A stretch of DNA of 64,000 nt from Micrasema longulum. Taxonomy: Eukaryota; Arthropoda; Insecta; Trichoptera; Brachycentridae. The translations under genes were made by a program, and so were the position numbers. Where the stretch lies: positions 1 to 64,000 of the forward strand of contig JAGVSM010000444.1 of assembly GCA_022494885.1 (NCBI GenBank), given 5' to 3'. Positions 23,265 through 34,450 of this stretch are shown here, piece by piece (within the stretch, counting starts at the first letter, position 1; the number at the start of each line of letters is the position of its first letter). The notes beneath the pieces were generated by a model, which ran no database searches, was not told the DNA's origin, and was given only the letters and a program-made list of their open reading frames with translations.

Positions 23265-25169
23265 ATGGTTCTTCTGGTGATGATGACTCTCGCGGAGGCG
23301 ACTCCTGATTGGACAGACTGTCCCCCCCCTTGCCTCTGCAAATGGACCAATGGGAAGAAGAGTGCTCTCTGCTCATCGTACAACATCACCTCCCTTCCGG
23401 CTCTCAACTCCGATCTTCAAGTTCTAGATCTACAGCACAATTTCATAACGTACCTTAAAAAGGACGAATTCTCTTCCGCGGGTCTCATCAACTTACAAAG
23501 AATATTTTTAAAGAATTCGAATTTAAAAGAAATTCATCGAGACGCTTTTAGAGATCTTAAAATACTCGTCGAAATTGATCTCTCTTACAACCACATTTCT
23601 GTCATCCCTAGAGATACGTTTGCCGGAAACGATAGATTAAAAGTTTTGATTCTCAGTGGTAATCCTTTGAGGCAGCTTTTCAACGAGCAATTTCCTGTAT
23701 TGCCTCATTTACGCGCCCTAGATTTAGATAACTGTCAAATCAGAGCAATCGGTAGAGACGCTTTTGTACATTTGGATCAACTTGAGAAACTCAATCTGCG
23801 TCATAACGAGTTGGAAAATTTGTCCGACAACGTGGTCCTCCCCCTCTTGAATTTGAAGTCTTTGAACTTAGATGAGAACCCATGGAAATGTGATTGCGCT
23901 TTGAGGCCATTCAGAAACTGGTACTTGTCAAGCAAAGTGCACTCTATCCCGCTTATTTGTGCGGAACCTTCGAGAGTGAAGGACAAGTTATGGGAAGAGG
24001 TTTCAGCTTTGGACTTCGCATGTCCACCGGAAATAACTGTAACGGACACATTATTGAGGCTACAGACGGGAGAAAACGTTACGCTCGGTTGTCACGTCAA
24101 AGGAGATCCAGAACCAGAAGTCACGTGGATGTTTAAAGGATATCCGGTCGGAACGCAAAATGCTTCTCACGCGGATCAAATTTTAATACTAGAAATTGAG
24201 GAAGAACTCGTTGACAAGTGGGTGAATATCAGTATATTTAACTTAACGAAATATGACTCTGGTGAATATTCGTGTGTTGCAAAAAACTTTTTGGAAACAG
24301 TAAACAAAAACTTGACATTATTCGTTCAGCAAGAAATTGTACCAGTTACATTAGGAAAAGCAGATTCTCCTATACCGGTAGTTGGTATAGTCGGAGGTAG
24401 TGTTTTTACAGTAGCTATATCCGTCGTCCTTGTTACGTTTTTATGTTTATCGTGCGGTTATCAGAAAAGAAGAAGACGACACAGAAGAAAAGGAAGAATA
24501 AAAAGTAGCGAAAGTTTTAACGAGCAAGATAAGAAACTTTTGGACGTTTCGATCAGCACAGAGAGACAATCGGGAACTCAAAGCTTAGAAATGTTTGGTA
24601 GTTGTCACGGTGATTTGAAGATGCCCGAAAGCGTATCAACAATGACGATGGAACAGTTGTGTGAACCGGTACAGATGACTCTAGATAGGCATCAAAACGA
24701 GACGAATTCAATCATTCCCATGGCCCAATCCTACCCAAATTCTTTCGGAGTCTACCAGCAACAAATGGACTATAACTCGAGACTCATACAAACGAGTGGG
24801 TACGGAAATATTTTTATCTCAGTAAAGCTCGGAAAAGACGCTTTTATTGATTCTGAAACTTACCCAGACCTTTTGGAAGTTCCCTGCAAAGGGAAAAGCG
24901 TCCCGGGAGTGAGCACTCAGTGTTCGGATCCCACTTACTGCACTATTCCTATATCGTACGCCACACTTCCAAGACGACCCATGAGGGCGATCGTCGAGAG
25001 ACAGCTCCAACCCCCGGTAAATGCCCCAGTTTATGATAAGTTGGGTAGAAGAGTAACGATGCAAGGAAGCTCAACATTATCCCTCCCCGATGCGCAGAAT
25101 GAAACCGTAGTGGAAATCGTAAAACAACCCCCAATAACCCTTGAAGTGGATGAATATGTATCTTTGTAA
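23265..25169 (+). CDS. Kekkon-family LRR/Ig transmembrane protein, 634 aa
   Basis: A type I membrane protein of the kekkon family, cell-surface LRR/Ig proteins; fly Kek1 inhibits EGF receptor signalling. Residues 1-12 are a short hydrophobic signal. Cys19, 23, 25 and 36 form the LRRNT cap (CPPPCLCKW). About seven leucine-rich repeats span 44-205 (e.g. LQVLDLQHNFITYL, LVEIDLSYNHISVI). The LRRCT cap has Cys209, 211, 232 and 253. One Ig domain spans about 254-354, with Cys276, Trp288, DSGEYSC and Cys337. Six N-glycosylation sites precede a membrane span at 370-397 and a KRRRRHRRKGR stop-transfer. The 237-residue cytoplasmic tail ends YVSL, a possible class II PDZ ligand. The coding region is uninterrupted and GC-richer than its surroundings. 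The frame stays open from the splice site (CATTCCTGAAC) into the ATG, so the true start may lie in an upstream exon, lengthening the signal peptide. I cannot say which kek paralogue it is. Confidence 0.95.
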   Translation: MVLLVMMTLAEATPDWTDCPPPCLCKWTNGKKSALCSSYNITSLPALNSDLQVLDLQHNFITYLKKDEFSSAGLINLQRIFLKNSNLKEIHRDAFRDLKILVEIDLSYNHISVIPRDTFAGNDRLKVLILSGNPLRQLFNEQFPVLPHLRALDLDNCQIRAIGRDAFVHLDQLEKLNLRHNELENLSDNVVLPLLNLKSLNLDENPWKCDCALRPFRNWYLSSKVHSIPLICAEPSRVKDKLWEEVSALDFACPPEITVTDTLLRLQTGENVTLGCHVKGDPEPEVTWMFKGYPVGTQNASHADQILILEIEEELVDKWVNISIFNLTKYDSGEYSCVAKNFLETVNKNLTLFVQQEIVPVTLGKADSPIPVVGIVGGSVFTVAISVVLVTFLCLSCGYQKRRRRHRRKGRIKSSESFNEQDKKLLDVSISTERQSGTQSLEMFGSCHGDLKMPESVSTMTMEQLCEPVQMTLDRHQNETNSIIPMAQSYPNSFGVYQQQMDYNSRLIQTSGYGNIFISVKLGKDAFIDSETYPDLLEVPCKGKSVPGVSTQCSDPTYCTIPISYATLPRRPMRAIVERQLQPPVNAPVYDKLGRRVTMQGSSTLSLPDAQNETVVEIVKQPPITLEVDEYVSL

Positions 25170-25375
25170 GTAGCTTAGAAAGTACATAATCACGCCGCAA
25201 AAATTAATAGGGGTTATTAAAAATGATGGAGTTACTTGTTAAACAGTTCTATTTTAAAATTTTATACTAACAGCTGGTAACAATAATAATTCGTTTGTGT
25301 ACGTTTTGTAATGTTATTTGAAAAAATATCTCGCATTTAACTTGAAATAAAATTAAGAAATTACAACATGGATGG
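25170..25375 (+). promoter_or_regulatory. Kekkon 3' UTR with polyadenylation signal
   Basis: The stop codon TAA lies within TTTGTAAGTAG. An AATAAA hexamer is at 25346-25351, about 180 bp downstream, followed by A-rich then mixed sequence. Family A repeat begins at about 25380, so the 3' UTR is probably short. Confidence 0.6.
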
Positions 25376-25379
25376 AAAA

Positions 25380-25965
25380 TATTTTAGAGAACGTTTTATG
25401 GAAATATAAGCATTTACAGGGAGCTAATCCGTCATTGGCTGGTTAAAATTACCACTTTACACACTGCGTAATATTCAACCTTTTAAAATTTGGTTAGGTT
25501 TCCAAAATAGAACACTTTTTTTGGATTTGATACTACTTTTACTGTTTTTTTAAATATTTGTGACGAGTTTCGTGTTGTAAGGGCATTATCAAAATCATTT
25601 TATCATTACTCAATTCACCATCTTGCCTATGTTTGAACATCCACATTTCTTGATTCTCACATCTGAGATTTAAGTGAAGTTAAAGGGTTGAAACCTTTCT
25701 TGTTGTTAAGAGATTCATCTGATAGAATTTTTTCACATACTAGGCAACGCCTGAAAACAATTTTAAAGTTTTAAACCATTTGGTTTTATTACAGTATTTT
25801 GAGTTTGTCCAAATATTCGGATACAGAGATTGTGCCCAAGAGATGTTCCCTAAATTTTTTTCTATCCCTGTTGTAATTTGTCAATTTTAATGATTCCCTA
25901 GAGGGTGAAATACAGTATTTGTCTACAAATATTTGAACAAACTGAAATTATTGTAATTAAGTATA
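25380..25965 (-). repeat. Family A repeat with internal insertion
   Basis: Minus-oriented blocks: GCATTTACAGGGAGCTAATC, GTCATTGGCTGGTT, ACCACTTTACACACTGCG, then after about 105 bp of foreign sequence (25500-25605) CACCATCTTGCCTATGTTTG, AACCTTTCTTG, ACTAGGCAACGCCTGAAAAC and TTGAGTTTGTCCAAATATTC. A plus-oriented end at 25880-25965 (GATTCCCTAGAGGGTGAAAT) makes it another foldback copy. It starts immediately after the kekkon 3' UTR. Confidence 0.75.
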
Positions 25966-26004
25966 ATTATAAAAAATAAAAAAAAACAATTAAAAGATGT
26001 ATAT

Positions 26005-26166
26005 CTGAGTTCTTATTATTAACGTAAATGTTTAAATTTTCAGACCATTTCCTAAAAGTCGAATATCCTGGGTTGGAAATGGAAATAAAGTTGTGGTAGA
26101 GTGAGATTCGAACCTCGGACCTTTGGCCCGTGAGTCCACAATACTACCACGGTACCACAATCAGTT
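26005..26166 (-). repeat. tRNA-derived SINE, diverged
   Basis: Minus-strand head GTGGTAGTATTGTGGACTCA, then GGTCCGAGGTTCGAATCTC (box B GGTTCGAATCTC) and CTACCACAACTT. The body is more decayed than in other copies but keeps AAATTTAAACATTTACGTTA. Confidence 0.7.
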
Positions 26167-26339
26167 TTTTTTACCCCCATTTTATCGAGTGAACATAAGT
26201 TGCGTATTTTTTTTTTCAATTTTAAAATGGGCACCAAATGCAGAACGGTAAAATTCATACGCGATTCGAAAGGAATTTTTTTGTGCTGTAAGATATTATG
26301 TTTGCTTGTAAGTAACATTTTTTTCATTTGATTACAAGC

Positions 26340-26460
26340 ACAATAATTTATACTGGGTTATTATGCCGTATGTTATTTGTACTATTTACTGACGTTTCGG
26401 ATCGCTTTACAGCGTCGTTTCTCAGGATTGATGTTGATTGATGCATTTTGATCATTTGAA
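26340..26460 (-). repeat. Penelope-like terminal module with hairpin and GAAACGUC
   Basis: On the minus strand: CCTGAGAAACGACGCT, loop GTAA, AGCGATCC, GAAACGTC. The GCT/AGC hairpin followed by GAAAC and GUC resembles the hammerhead-related motif in terminal repeats of Penelope-like elements. The 5' core CUGAGAA departs from CUGANGA, so cleavage activity is doubtful. Confidence 0.45.
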
Positions 26461-27489
26461 CTACCGTGAAAATCTAAGAAGTTTGATTACATGCCTTCAA
26501 TATAAAATGTCAAGTAAACAGAAGTGAGCATTTTCGACACGTACTTTTTTTCAATTGAATAATGTTTAACCGAAAGAACGAGGGAGAAAAATAATAAGGC
26601 GAACACATAAATAAGTAATTTGTTGTACAATAATAAAGGAGTATACAATATTGATTAATTTGTTGTAATTGGTCTCCTAAATCTCTTCGTTTGAAAAAAA
26701 ACGGATACAACTTTCATGGGGGTTTTTAAAAAAAAAGGTTTTTGTATCTTATACCAAAAATGATAATTATTCTCTCCTATTTATAACGAATTAGTCAATA
26801 AAATATTTGTCCTATTCAGCTTGTTTGTTTTTTTCTATTTTCCGTCAATTAAAGGCGAACAGAAGGAAGTGTCAAAAATACTCACATTAGTGTACTTGAC
26901 ATTCCATTTATAAAGCTTGTAATAAAATAAAATAATATATCTAACATAAAGCAAATAAAATAACTTGTTGAGATAGAAATTTTCTTTTAAGTGACGAATA
27001 ATCTTTAATACTATTTTTAGTTTTAGTGCTAAGTTTAAATTTGGAAACAAACAGACATGACTTATGTCAGCACCTAGTAAATTACTAGCATTTTAAGTAC
27101 ATAATATATTAAATTCAAAATGTTAAATTAAATCAATAATTTAATTTCTTCTTGGAAAGTTTTGTAATCATTTTAGCAAATTGATCATGTCCAATAAATT
27201 TAAACCCAGTCACTGAAGAATTCACTTCCCTTTTTCTTAATCCAATGACGTGCATATTATGTTCTTCTGGATTACCTTATTTCAGCACAGAGATGCTAGG
27301 GCTACTAGATAACAGAGAGATTCTTTGGGCAATTTTTGTCGTTTGGCAACAAGCAACTTTTTCATGCATGTGGGCACCGCCAAGGAGACTTATGTCCTCA
27401 AATGCGGTGTGTGGTATGTGGTGGGCAAGCTGTTTCTCGTTCAATCTTATCGCTATCGCTGCTTGTATACTTTTTTTTTTTAATTTCAA
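26461..27489. other. No gene seen
   Basis: A/T-rich spacer. The frame at 27245-27544 is out of register with the LINE reading below and has no motif. Confidence 0.4.
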
Positions 27490-27720
27490 GGCTTATCAGT
27501 TCATGGTTTACCTCTTCGTTCTAATTCTCAAGGCACTCTCTTAATACCCATTCACAATTCCTCTTTCTTCTCTAATTCATATAGTGTCCATGCGGCTCGA
27601 CTGTGGAATCATCTCCCATCCACCATCAAAGATGTTACTACATTATCTCTGTTTTAACCACGTCTGAAAAAAATCTCCTTTCTCTTCCTTAATCTCTCCT
27701 CATTTCCTTTTTCCTCTTTT
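27490..27720 (+). pseudogene. LINE C-terminus, HGLPLRSNS family
   Basis: Reads HGLPLRSNSQGTLLIPIHNS, SFFSNSYSVHAARLWNHLPS and TIKDVTTLSLF, stop, PRLKKISF. RLWNxLPxxI preceded by TLLIPxHxS and followed by FKxxLK is the end of a CR1/L2-like ORF. The same family occurs at 59140-59375. One in-frame stop lies in the lysine-rich end. Confidence 0.75.
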
Positions 27721-28680
27721 TTCCTTTTTCCGAGTGAGTAATTGTTTTGATTTCAGGTAATTTATAAACAAATACGTTTATTTCAATTTTTATACATCTT
27801 TAGGTTTTTTTTTTTTATTGAATATGTTCTGTAACTTGAATTATAAAATAAAACTTTTATTTCATTGGTTGGTTGGAAGAAATTGCCGTTTGGCAATAAG
27901 CCCGCCAATGTACAAATAACTTTTTTAATTTATGTACAAACACACATTAATGTACAAACACGCTTTTTCCTTTTATAAAATGTGCATGTATCGAACGATT
28001 GAAGATGAACTCGTAACTATGTACATTTGGGCTTGCATTTATAAATGAAAATATATTAATAATAACTTCAGAATAATAATTTAAAAAATGTTTTATTTTC
28101 TTACCATATGAAAATTGTATTTGTTTGAATCACGAATTTTCTTTATAAATATACAGTCATATAAAGTATGTCAATCAAATCCTGCAACATGGAAAACAAT
28201 GGTGATATGTCGTTGCGTCAGCGCCAAAGTCGCGAATTTGCATTTTTACCTGTTTTGAGTTAAATATACAGTAAAAGTTCTTTTTTAACGAGCACGCACT
28301 ATCAGAAAAGCTAATTTGATATTGTGCAACAGGACAGAGATCTAAGTTTCTACCGTTTCACCAATTTGACTGAATACCCATCTATAGAATGACAAATTCA
28401 CGAATATTTCTTTCGAGACTTAGGCATTGAATACATTTTTACTTATAGTAAAATAAATATAAAAAACTTTTTTTATTTTTTCCGCCAACCGGTTTCAAAA
28501 CAACGAAGACTTCTTTATCTATTCTTAATCAAAAATAAATCAATGAGTTCTTTACTATTTTAGTTTAACCGGTTTAATCAAATATGGTTTCAAACACAGC
28601 TCATTCGTCAAGTCGTTTTTTCATGTTGTTCTTCTAAAGATAGAAAGTTTCAAGAGTATGATTTTTAAAACTAGACAGGA
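27721..28680. other. No gene seen
   Basis: Probable LINE 3' UTR to about 27920 (GTTTGGCAATAAGCCCGCCA), then A/T-rich sequence without features. Confidence 0.4.
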
Positions 28681-28684
28681 GTAG

Positions 28685-28870
28685 ATGAAAAGAAAGATAT
28701 CGTGGTTTGACATTCAAAAAGGAGTGAAGCAGGAATGTGTGATGTCACCATGGCTGTTTAACGTGTACATCGATAACCGCATGAAAGAACTGAAAGGCTT
28801 AAGAATGGGAGCAAAAATGGGTGATTTAAATGTCAATAGTCTTTTGTATGCGACGATGCCGTATTTCTTC
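28685..28870 (+). pseudogene. RTE-like reverse transcriptase core fragment
   Basis: Reads GVKQECVMSPWLFNVYIDNR, MKELKG, then NVNSLLYATMPYF. This is the palm block GVRQGCVMSPWLFNVYxD followed by the catalytic LLYADDT box of RTE-type reverse transcriptases. The catalytic YADD is altered to YATM and QG to QE, so it is inactive. Probably a piece of one of the RTE families in this window. Confidence 0.75.
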
Positions 28871-28889
28871 CAAAGAAAAATTAAACAAA

Positions 28890-29185
28890 TTACAACAATA
28901 AAGGTTTTAGCTCTTTAACTTCACTAAAATCAACAAATGGAAGAATTTAAGAAATATGGATGTTTAAACATAGGCAAAATATTTCATGTTGCACAGTGTA
29001 AAGTGGCCACTCAAACCAGCCAATGACAGGTCATAAGCCTAGACTTCAATATTCCCTTATTTAATGTGTTCTCTATCCCTGTTGTAATTGGTTGATCTTC
29101 ATGACTCCCGAGGGGGTGAAATCCAGTATTTTGTCTACAAACATTTGGACAAACTCAAATATTGTAATTTACAATCAATAAAAAT
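28890..29185 (+). repeat. Family A repeat
   Basis: Plus-oriented unit: GGTTTTAGCTCTTTAACTTC, GGATGTTTAAACATAGGCAA, GTGTAAAGTGGCCACTCAAA, CCAGCCAATGACAGGTCATA, ACTCCCGAGGGGGTGAAATC and ACATTTGGACAAACTCAAAT then ATTGTAATTTACAATC. A segment is missing between GTCATAAG and CCTAGACTTC. Confidence 0.8.
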
Positions 29186-29189
29186 ACAT

Positions 29190-31425
29190 TTATGACACCA
29201 GTTTTAAACTTTGGACCTCAATATGTCATAATTATTTTTAAGCATGTTCGCGACTTTGGCATTTACCTGACAATGTTATAGAAACTAGACATATTGGTAT
29301 TTGAAGAAAAAAATTACAGCTCTTAAAAAAAACCTTGGATGCTTTCTTCTGCAGGCTAGAAACAGATGTGGGAAGGAGTTAGCTGTACCACTTTTTCTGT
29401 TTTTGTGAAACACTTCTTGTTCATAACAATTATTGAGTAATGATGATGTTTGTTGTTGATATTTCTTGATAAAACTCCATAGTTAATGATTTTGATTAAT
29501 TTATAAATAAATTTATCAATGAAACTTCTTTTTCTTCTTCTTCTTAATATGTTTTGAAGATAAAAAGATCAAATAAGTATATCAATAGGGGGCAGAAAAC
29601 ATAAATATTTACCACTTGTTTGCTAAACAGTTCATTTTTGGGAGTTGAATCAGAGGGGAAAAGAATCCGATGTTATTTTTATAATTTTACACAGCAAAGA
29701 CAGGGTTGGTACGCATGTTACGGCAAGGTACATTGAAATTTATCCGAGCAAGGATATCATGGGCATCTATACAGTCAGATATTGATTTGTGCAAGAATAT
29801 CAAAACAGCCAAAATCTTTCTGAATTACTTCATTCCATAAACAATTGTATTATCTAGTTATGTATCCTAAAATATTTCCTCATTAATCTTTATGTACGTT
29901 AACTTCCCTGTCAAAAAATCAAAGTATTGTGCTACTGTTAAAATGTGTATTTCCCTCTCTGAAGTATTTTGCCATGTGTTATTTTCTCACCTTTTAAATA
30001 ATAAATGCTTGATCCCAAATTCAGTCCGAAAACCCCCAAAAATGAACTGTTTAGCAAACAAGTTGAAAATATTTATTACTAACTAGTTTTTTGTCTCCTG
30101 TTAAAATACTTATTTGAGCTTCTTATTTCCAAAATATGTTAAGAAAAGTATAAAAGCTGTAATGCCTACTTAGGTGAAAGCACTCGATGGTCAAAATAAT
30201 AAAAAAGTAAAACTAAACCAAGAAGTTTCATTGATCACTTTATTTATAATTTTATCAAAATCATAACATATTATTAAAGTTTTATTAAAAACTGTATAAA
30301 AAAGTATTTTCAATATAATAACTACTAAACATGGTTTTTACAATGCGTTCATATATATCGATTCAATAAAAACTTATATTACTTTTTGTATTAAAACAAC
30401 TCGAGACTTTTTTATTGTAAATAATGTAAAAAAGATCAATTTTGTCATGCATATCTAATTTTATAAGATTGTATTTTAAAAAGACCTATGTAATTATGAT
30501 TGATATAAAGAAAAATTTAGATTTAAAAATTTATAACTTATAAGAAATGATTTTTTAATGAATTTAATTTTTCAATAATTTTTAGCAGATTTTTAGGTCA
30601 ATTATTTATGCAATAAAATCGTTGTGCGATTTGTTAGATAAATATACAAACAAGATACAAGTATTTTTTTATGGTGAGACACTGTTTTTTTTGGTTTTTG
30701 TTAAAATAATAAACTAATTGGTAAAAATACACATGTATATTTTTTGTATATATAAAAAGAAAAGCACAAAATTCTAAACGAAAAAGCTTCATATAGTAAA
30801 ACCGTGTTATTCTACCAAAAGTTAAGGCTATGAAAATGATACAAAATTGTAGACTAAGGTTTAAAATAAAATAACTATTAATTAACAAGTGGCTTTTATT
30901 AATTTAAAAATGAATTATTTTTATGAAATAATTTAAAAAGAAATCTTATTTATCCCTACATTTCGCACCCCCAGAGAAATATTGTTGTATGTCTAGATTG
31001 GCCATTTCGCAGAAGGGCAAAAACATATTTGTTAATTTTGTAGAGGCATATTATTATACGCTACAGATAGTAACTATTTGTTAGTTTATGTAAAACATTT
31101 GATAAAATGGATTAAATGGATTTAACCTCAAAAAATGAATAAATAAAATAATATAAGTTACTTACAATTTTTGGTTTAATACACACGAATATACAGAGAT
31201 TAAATAAATAATTCTTAAAAATAATAAAGTGAATTTCAATAATGGTGAAGACAAAGAGGGGCGAGTGCCGTGTTACGCGCCACATGACCATATGTCCATT
31301 GGGCACTGCGGCCATAGACAACCACACTTCCTCGTCTCTCACTTTCTGGTCCCTACATGTTTTTTCAATGCTTGTAATTGAATATATGTTGACATAATAA
31401 TGCCCAGTATAGTTTTTAGTGATTT
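29190..31425. other. No gene seen
   Basis: About 2.2 kb of very A/T-rich sequence. A TTCTTC run is at 29528-29545. Short frames (29892-30086, 30634-30888, 31112-31342) have no motif support. A GC-richer patch at 31255-31330 is unexplained. Confidence 0.4.
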
Positions 31426-31429
31426 AACT

Positions 31430-31570
31430 GTTACTTCCTCTACATTCATACATCTTTTCATTCAAGCACGCCGATTATTAGTACTCTTGACATCTCCGTC
31501 TTCAAGAATTTTTAAAATTTAATCTTCCCCCTCTTTCTCGGTCTTCTGCATACCTCAATATTCACGAAAA
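31430..31570 (-). pseudogene. RTE-like LINE scrap
   Basis: Minus reading (with shifts): RRPRKRGK, then DVKSTNNRRA and MKRCMNVEE, matching GRPRKTWHDQ, HVKSRQNRRA and MTRCMNVEE of the TAG-tailed RTE family. Confidence 0.6.
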
Positions 31571-31639
31571 CGGAAAGTTTCCGCGAGGGGTGTTTATTCC
31601 GTCAGTTTACCTTCCAAACCCAAAAAACATGGCATTACA

Positions 31640-32060
31640 ATATGCACCCCAGTCAATTCCAAACTATTTAACAATTATAAGTGTTTTAGGTACGTTATTG
31701 TTTAACATTTATATTAATAAATTATGCAACCTACCGACTGAAGACAAAACAATAACTTTCGCTGATGACACGTTACTAATATTTGACTCCGAATCTTGGA
31801 TGAAAGCAAAAACAAAAATGTGAAAAGGGTATACGACGCGTAAAAGATTGATTAGACAATAATTTACTAACCTTAAATATTAAAAAAAAACAAATTCATC
31901 TGCTTCAGTATCACAAAAAAAACAGAACCTAAAAACTTTTCACTCAAGATTCATTCGTGCATACCTAATACTTTGTGCAAATGTGAAAATTCAGAACAAG
32001 TAAATTCAATAAAATACTTAGGAATCATAATAGATTCTAAAATTCGGGAACCAGAGACTT
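31640..32060 (+). pseudogene. CR1/Jockey-like LINE, reverse transcriptase palm to thumb
   Basis: Reads SVLGTLLFNIYINKLCNLPT and TITFADDTLLIFDS, i.e. the QGSVLGPLLFxIYIND block and catalytic FADDT box. After a frameshift near 31822: KGIRRVKDWLDNNLLTLNIK with KNKFICFS, then SIKYLGIIIDSKI, the WLxxNxLxLNxxKT and YLGxxID blocks. The catalytic aspartates are preserved, but frameshifts and truncation at both ends make it a pseudogene. Confidence 0.8.
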
Positions 32061-32093
32061 AACCAGACAGGCTTTATTCTTTGAGTAATTGGC

Positions 32094-32160
32094 TTATTTA
32101 TTTATTTTGTTCATTAACGCCCAAAAGGCATTTACAAAAATTTAAATGAAATACATGCTC
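32094..32160 (-). repeat. LINE 3' tail
   Basis: Minus-strand TTTTTGTAAATGCCTTTTGG, GCGTTAATG, then AAATAAATAAAT. The same tail is at 58750-58805 (minus); both resemble the GCCCATTGGGCG tail at 5890 and 20590. Confidence 0.6.
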
Positions 32161-32544
32161 TAGTCAGGAGACTAGTTTCCCCGTTTCAAAATACTGTCCG
32201 CTTCTAACTGCGTTTTAATAGCAACAATTGGCAAACTTTTATTCCTTAAACAAATATTTTTCTTACTGAGTAAGTTGATTTACCTACTTTAATGGTTTAC
32301 AATATTTATGTACATATATCATGTCATTATAAGATATACACAAAGGTAGTAATGTATTTTTAAAATTTATTTTCTTACTAGTCAAAAACTAACGCCTCCT
32401 ATTTTTTTCTGCTTAAAAAAAGTAAATAAAGTGAAAAATTTGAATTTGGCGCAATTCCTAGAACTTCCTTTTACAATTTACTCCAGTAGTAATTTTATAC
32501 ATCAACAGGTGGCAGCACTGCAGTCGCTTGCAAAATGGTCGACA

Positions 32545-33155
32545 TCTTATACTACTACTGCTACCATCACGCCATTTCCCCGTAAGGGTGGGCTAAGAGA
32601 ATAGACCGCCACACACGACTATCCTGCCATACATTCCTAGCTACTTCTAAATTCATACATTTTGTCATACATATTCTTCAGTTCTGCCTGCTTTTGATAT
32701 GGCCTGACTTTGATTTTGGTTCATCTGATAATGCCAAGTCTTTCTTGGTCGTCTTTGTCCCATGTCACTCTTGATTCTCGCCATATATACATGTTTTACC
32801 ATCCATTTGTCATCTATTCGTTCTTTATGACCAAACCATCTCAACAACCCTTTCATAATCTTATTAATTATACCTGACTTAGAAGCATACTCTCGCCTGA
32901 TATCACAATTTGTAACCCTATCATATATTGATCGCATTTCAACTGCGTTCACTCTACTTTCATCTTTCCTCTGCCGGTTTCATGTTTCACAGTGTTGGGA
33001 CCAAACCTTCGTTGCGCACTGCCAGTTAAGCTTCGATTAACATATTTATATTAGCAATAACTGTGTTTAGTTCGTCGTTCATTTTATTGTCCGCATTCAC
33101 TATCATTTCAACGTCTTTTTCTACTCTTCCATCTCTTGAGAAAATGCTTCACAAA
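32545..33155 (-). pseudogene. RTE-like LINE with TAG-repeat tail, 3' part
   Basis: Minus reading: NAVEMRSIYDRVTN, IRREYASKSGIINKIMKGLL, RWFGHKERIDDKWMVKHVYM, RRPRKTWHYQMNQNQ. Upstream, 32955-33150 carries decayed KDVEMIVNADNKMND, NINMLIEA and VGTKVWSQH-like readings. A deletion removes MCGKSM between MRS and YDRV. The copy ends in GGGAAATGGCGTGATGGTAG and a short TAG repeat (32549-32565 as CTA). Confidence 0.8.
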
Positions 33156-33159
33156 TGCA

Positions 33160-34280
33160 CAAAATAATTAATTTAGACAGCGTTATATTATTGGATTCTG
33201 GAATGCAGAAAGTGAAACGCCCATCTGCAACTAAACAACCCCTAAAAAGCTTGAAGCCTGTCTTCTGCTATATTTTTCTTTTGCACGAGAATGCAGAAAG
33301 ATACACCAGTTATTGCACCACTGAAAAAAAAATGATGGGTAGTCTTGCCTTATCTTCCTTCCTTCTAAGATTATATTATAAGGTCAATTAATCGTCAATG
33401 TTGTGGTTTTCACCCTTTGTAATTACATTTTAATTTCACGACAATCAAAAGGATAAAAAAATAGGAGGCATTAGTTTTTGACTGATCATCGTATTTGAGT
33501 ACTTGACGGTGTGGCAAGATCAGTGTTATTAAACAGCTTTGTGCTTAAAAGAATAAGAAAGCATTATTTTTTTTTATTTAAAACTTCAAGAACGAAAATT
33601 TATGAACTTTTATGGGATTCTTTCTAAAACCAATATCTTCAGCCAATTAAAGAACAAATTGGTGAAAAAAAAAATTGTACTTTACATTTTTATACATAAA
33701 TATTTATTTTCCAATTTTATCTGTTTTTTGTGAGCAGCGGCGCAATCACAAATAACTATCGACGTGCTTAAAAACATGCTAAGCATTTGAGCGATCATAA
33801 TAAACTATAATAAATATGCTTGTTCTCGCGGTCATAATTCAACGCTCGTGTCAGTTTGTTTTTTATTTTCCTTGTAGATAAATACAGTTCATTGGCGAAA
33901 AATCGGCGTTCACTATAAAAAATAATACAATATATTGCATTTGCAAAAAAGTAAGGAGTATCTGATACAAAAAAGTGAAAAATAAATTACAATTACTTTG
34001 GCGACTGCTTTTTTCGACATTTGGCTTGCCACCGCCGGCTAAATGCAACAAAAAGCACGATAAATAAAAATAATCGTTTTGAAATATTTTCCAAATTTAC
34101 AACGGTGAAATTCAAATATATGATTGCGCAACAGGATAATACGTCTCGAAACGTAAATATTTTTACATTTAATATAAGTTATTCACGGATGTTTCATTGT
34201 GATCGCGAATACGATAAACAACCATGGTGAGAAATTGTTTTCACGTCGCTTATTAGCACGTCGATAGTTATTTGTGATTG
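33160..34280. other. No gene seen
   Basis: A/T-rich with an unexplained slightly GC-richer part at 33730-33860. The frames here (33155-33391, 33863-34051, 34021-34230) lack motif support. Confidence 0.4.
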
Positions 34281-34284
34281 AATT

Positions 34285-34450
34285 CTAGGGGATGCCCACG
34301 CCGAGAGTACCTGGAGGACCTATTAGAGGACGTGCGCTGCTCATCATATGTTGACTTTAAAAGAGCCGCACAAGACAGGGAGAAATGGAGGAGAAGAATG
34401 AAAGGAATTGCTGCCAGCCAATCCCAAGATTGAGACCAGAGAAAAAGAAG
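34285..34450 (+). pseudogene. LINE ORF end fragment
   Basis: Reads GCPRREYLEDLLEDVRCSSY, VDFKRAAQDREKWRRRMKG, then a stop after SQSQD. GRPRR.Y....D...C....DFKRAAQDREKWR is the C-terminal signature of several RTE/R2-like and Jockey-like elements. Only this end is present. Confidence 0.7.

Noticed and set aside
23801..24136. Short open frames on either strand inside the kekkon exon
   Set aside because: They are shadows of the 634-codon kekkon frame, which has full domain support.
24819..25200. Two antisense open frames over the kekkon tail
   Set aside because: No motif, and fully overlapped by the conserved sense frame.
27245..27544. 99-codon plus-strand frame
   Set aside because: It is in a different frame from the clear LINE reading that overlaps its 3' half, and has no motif of its own.
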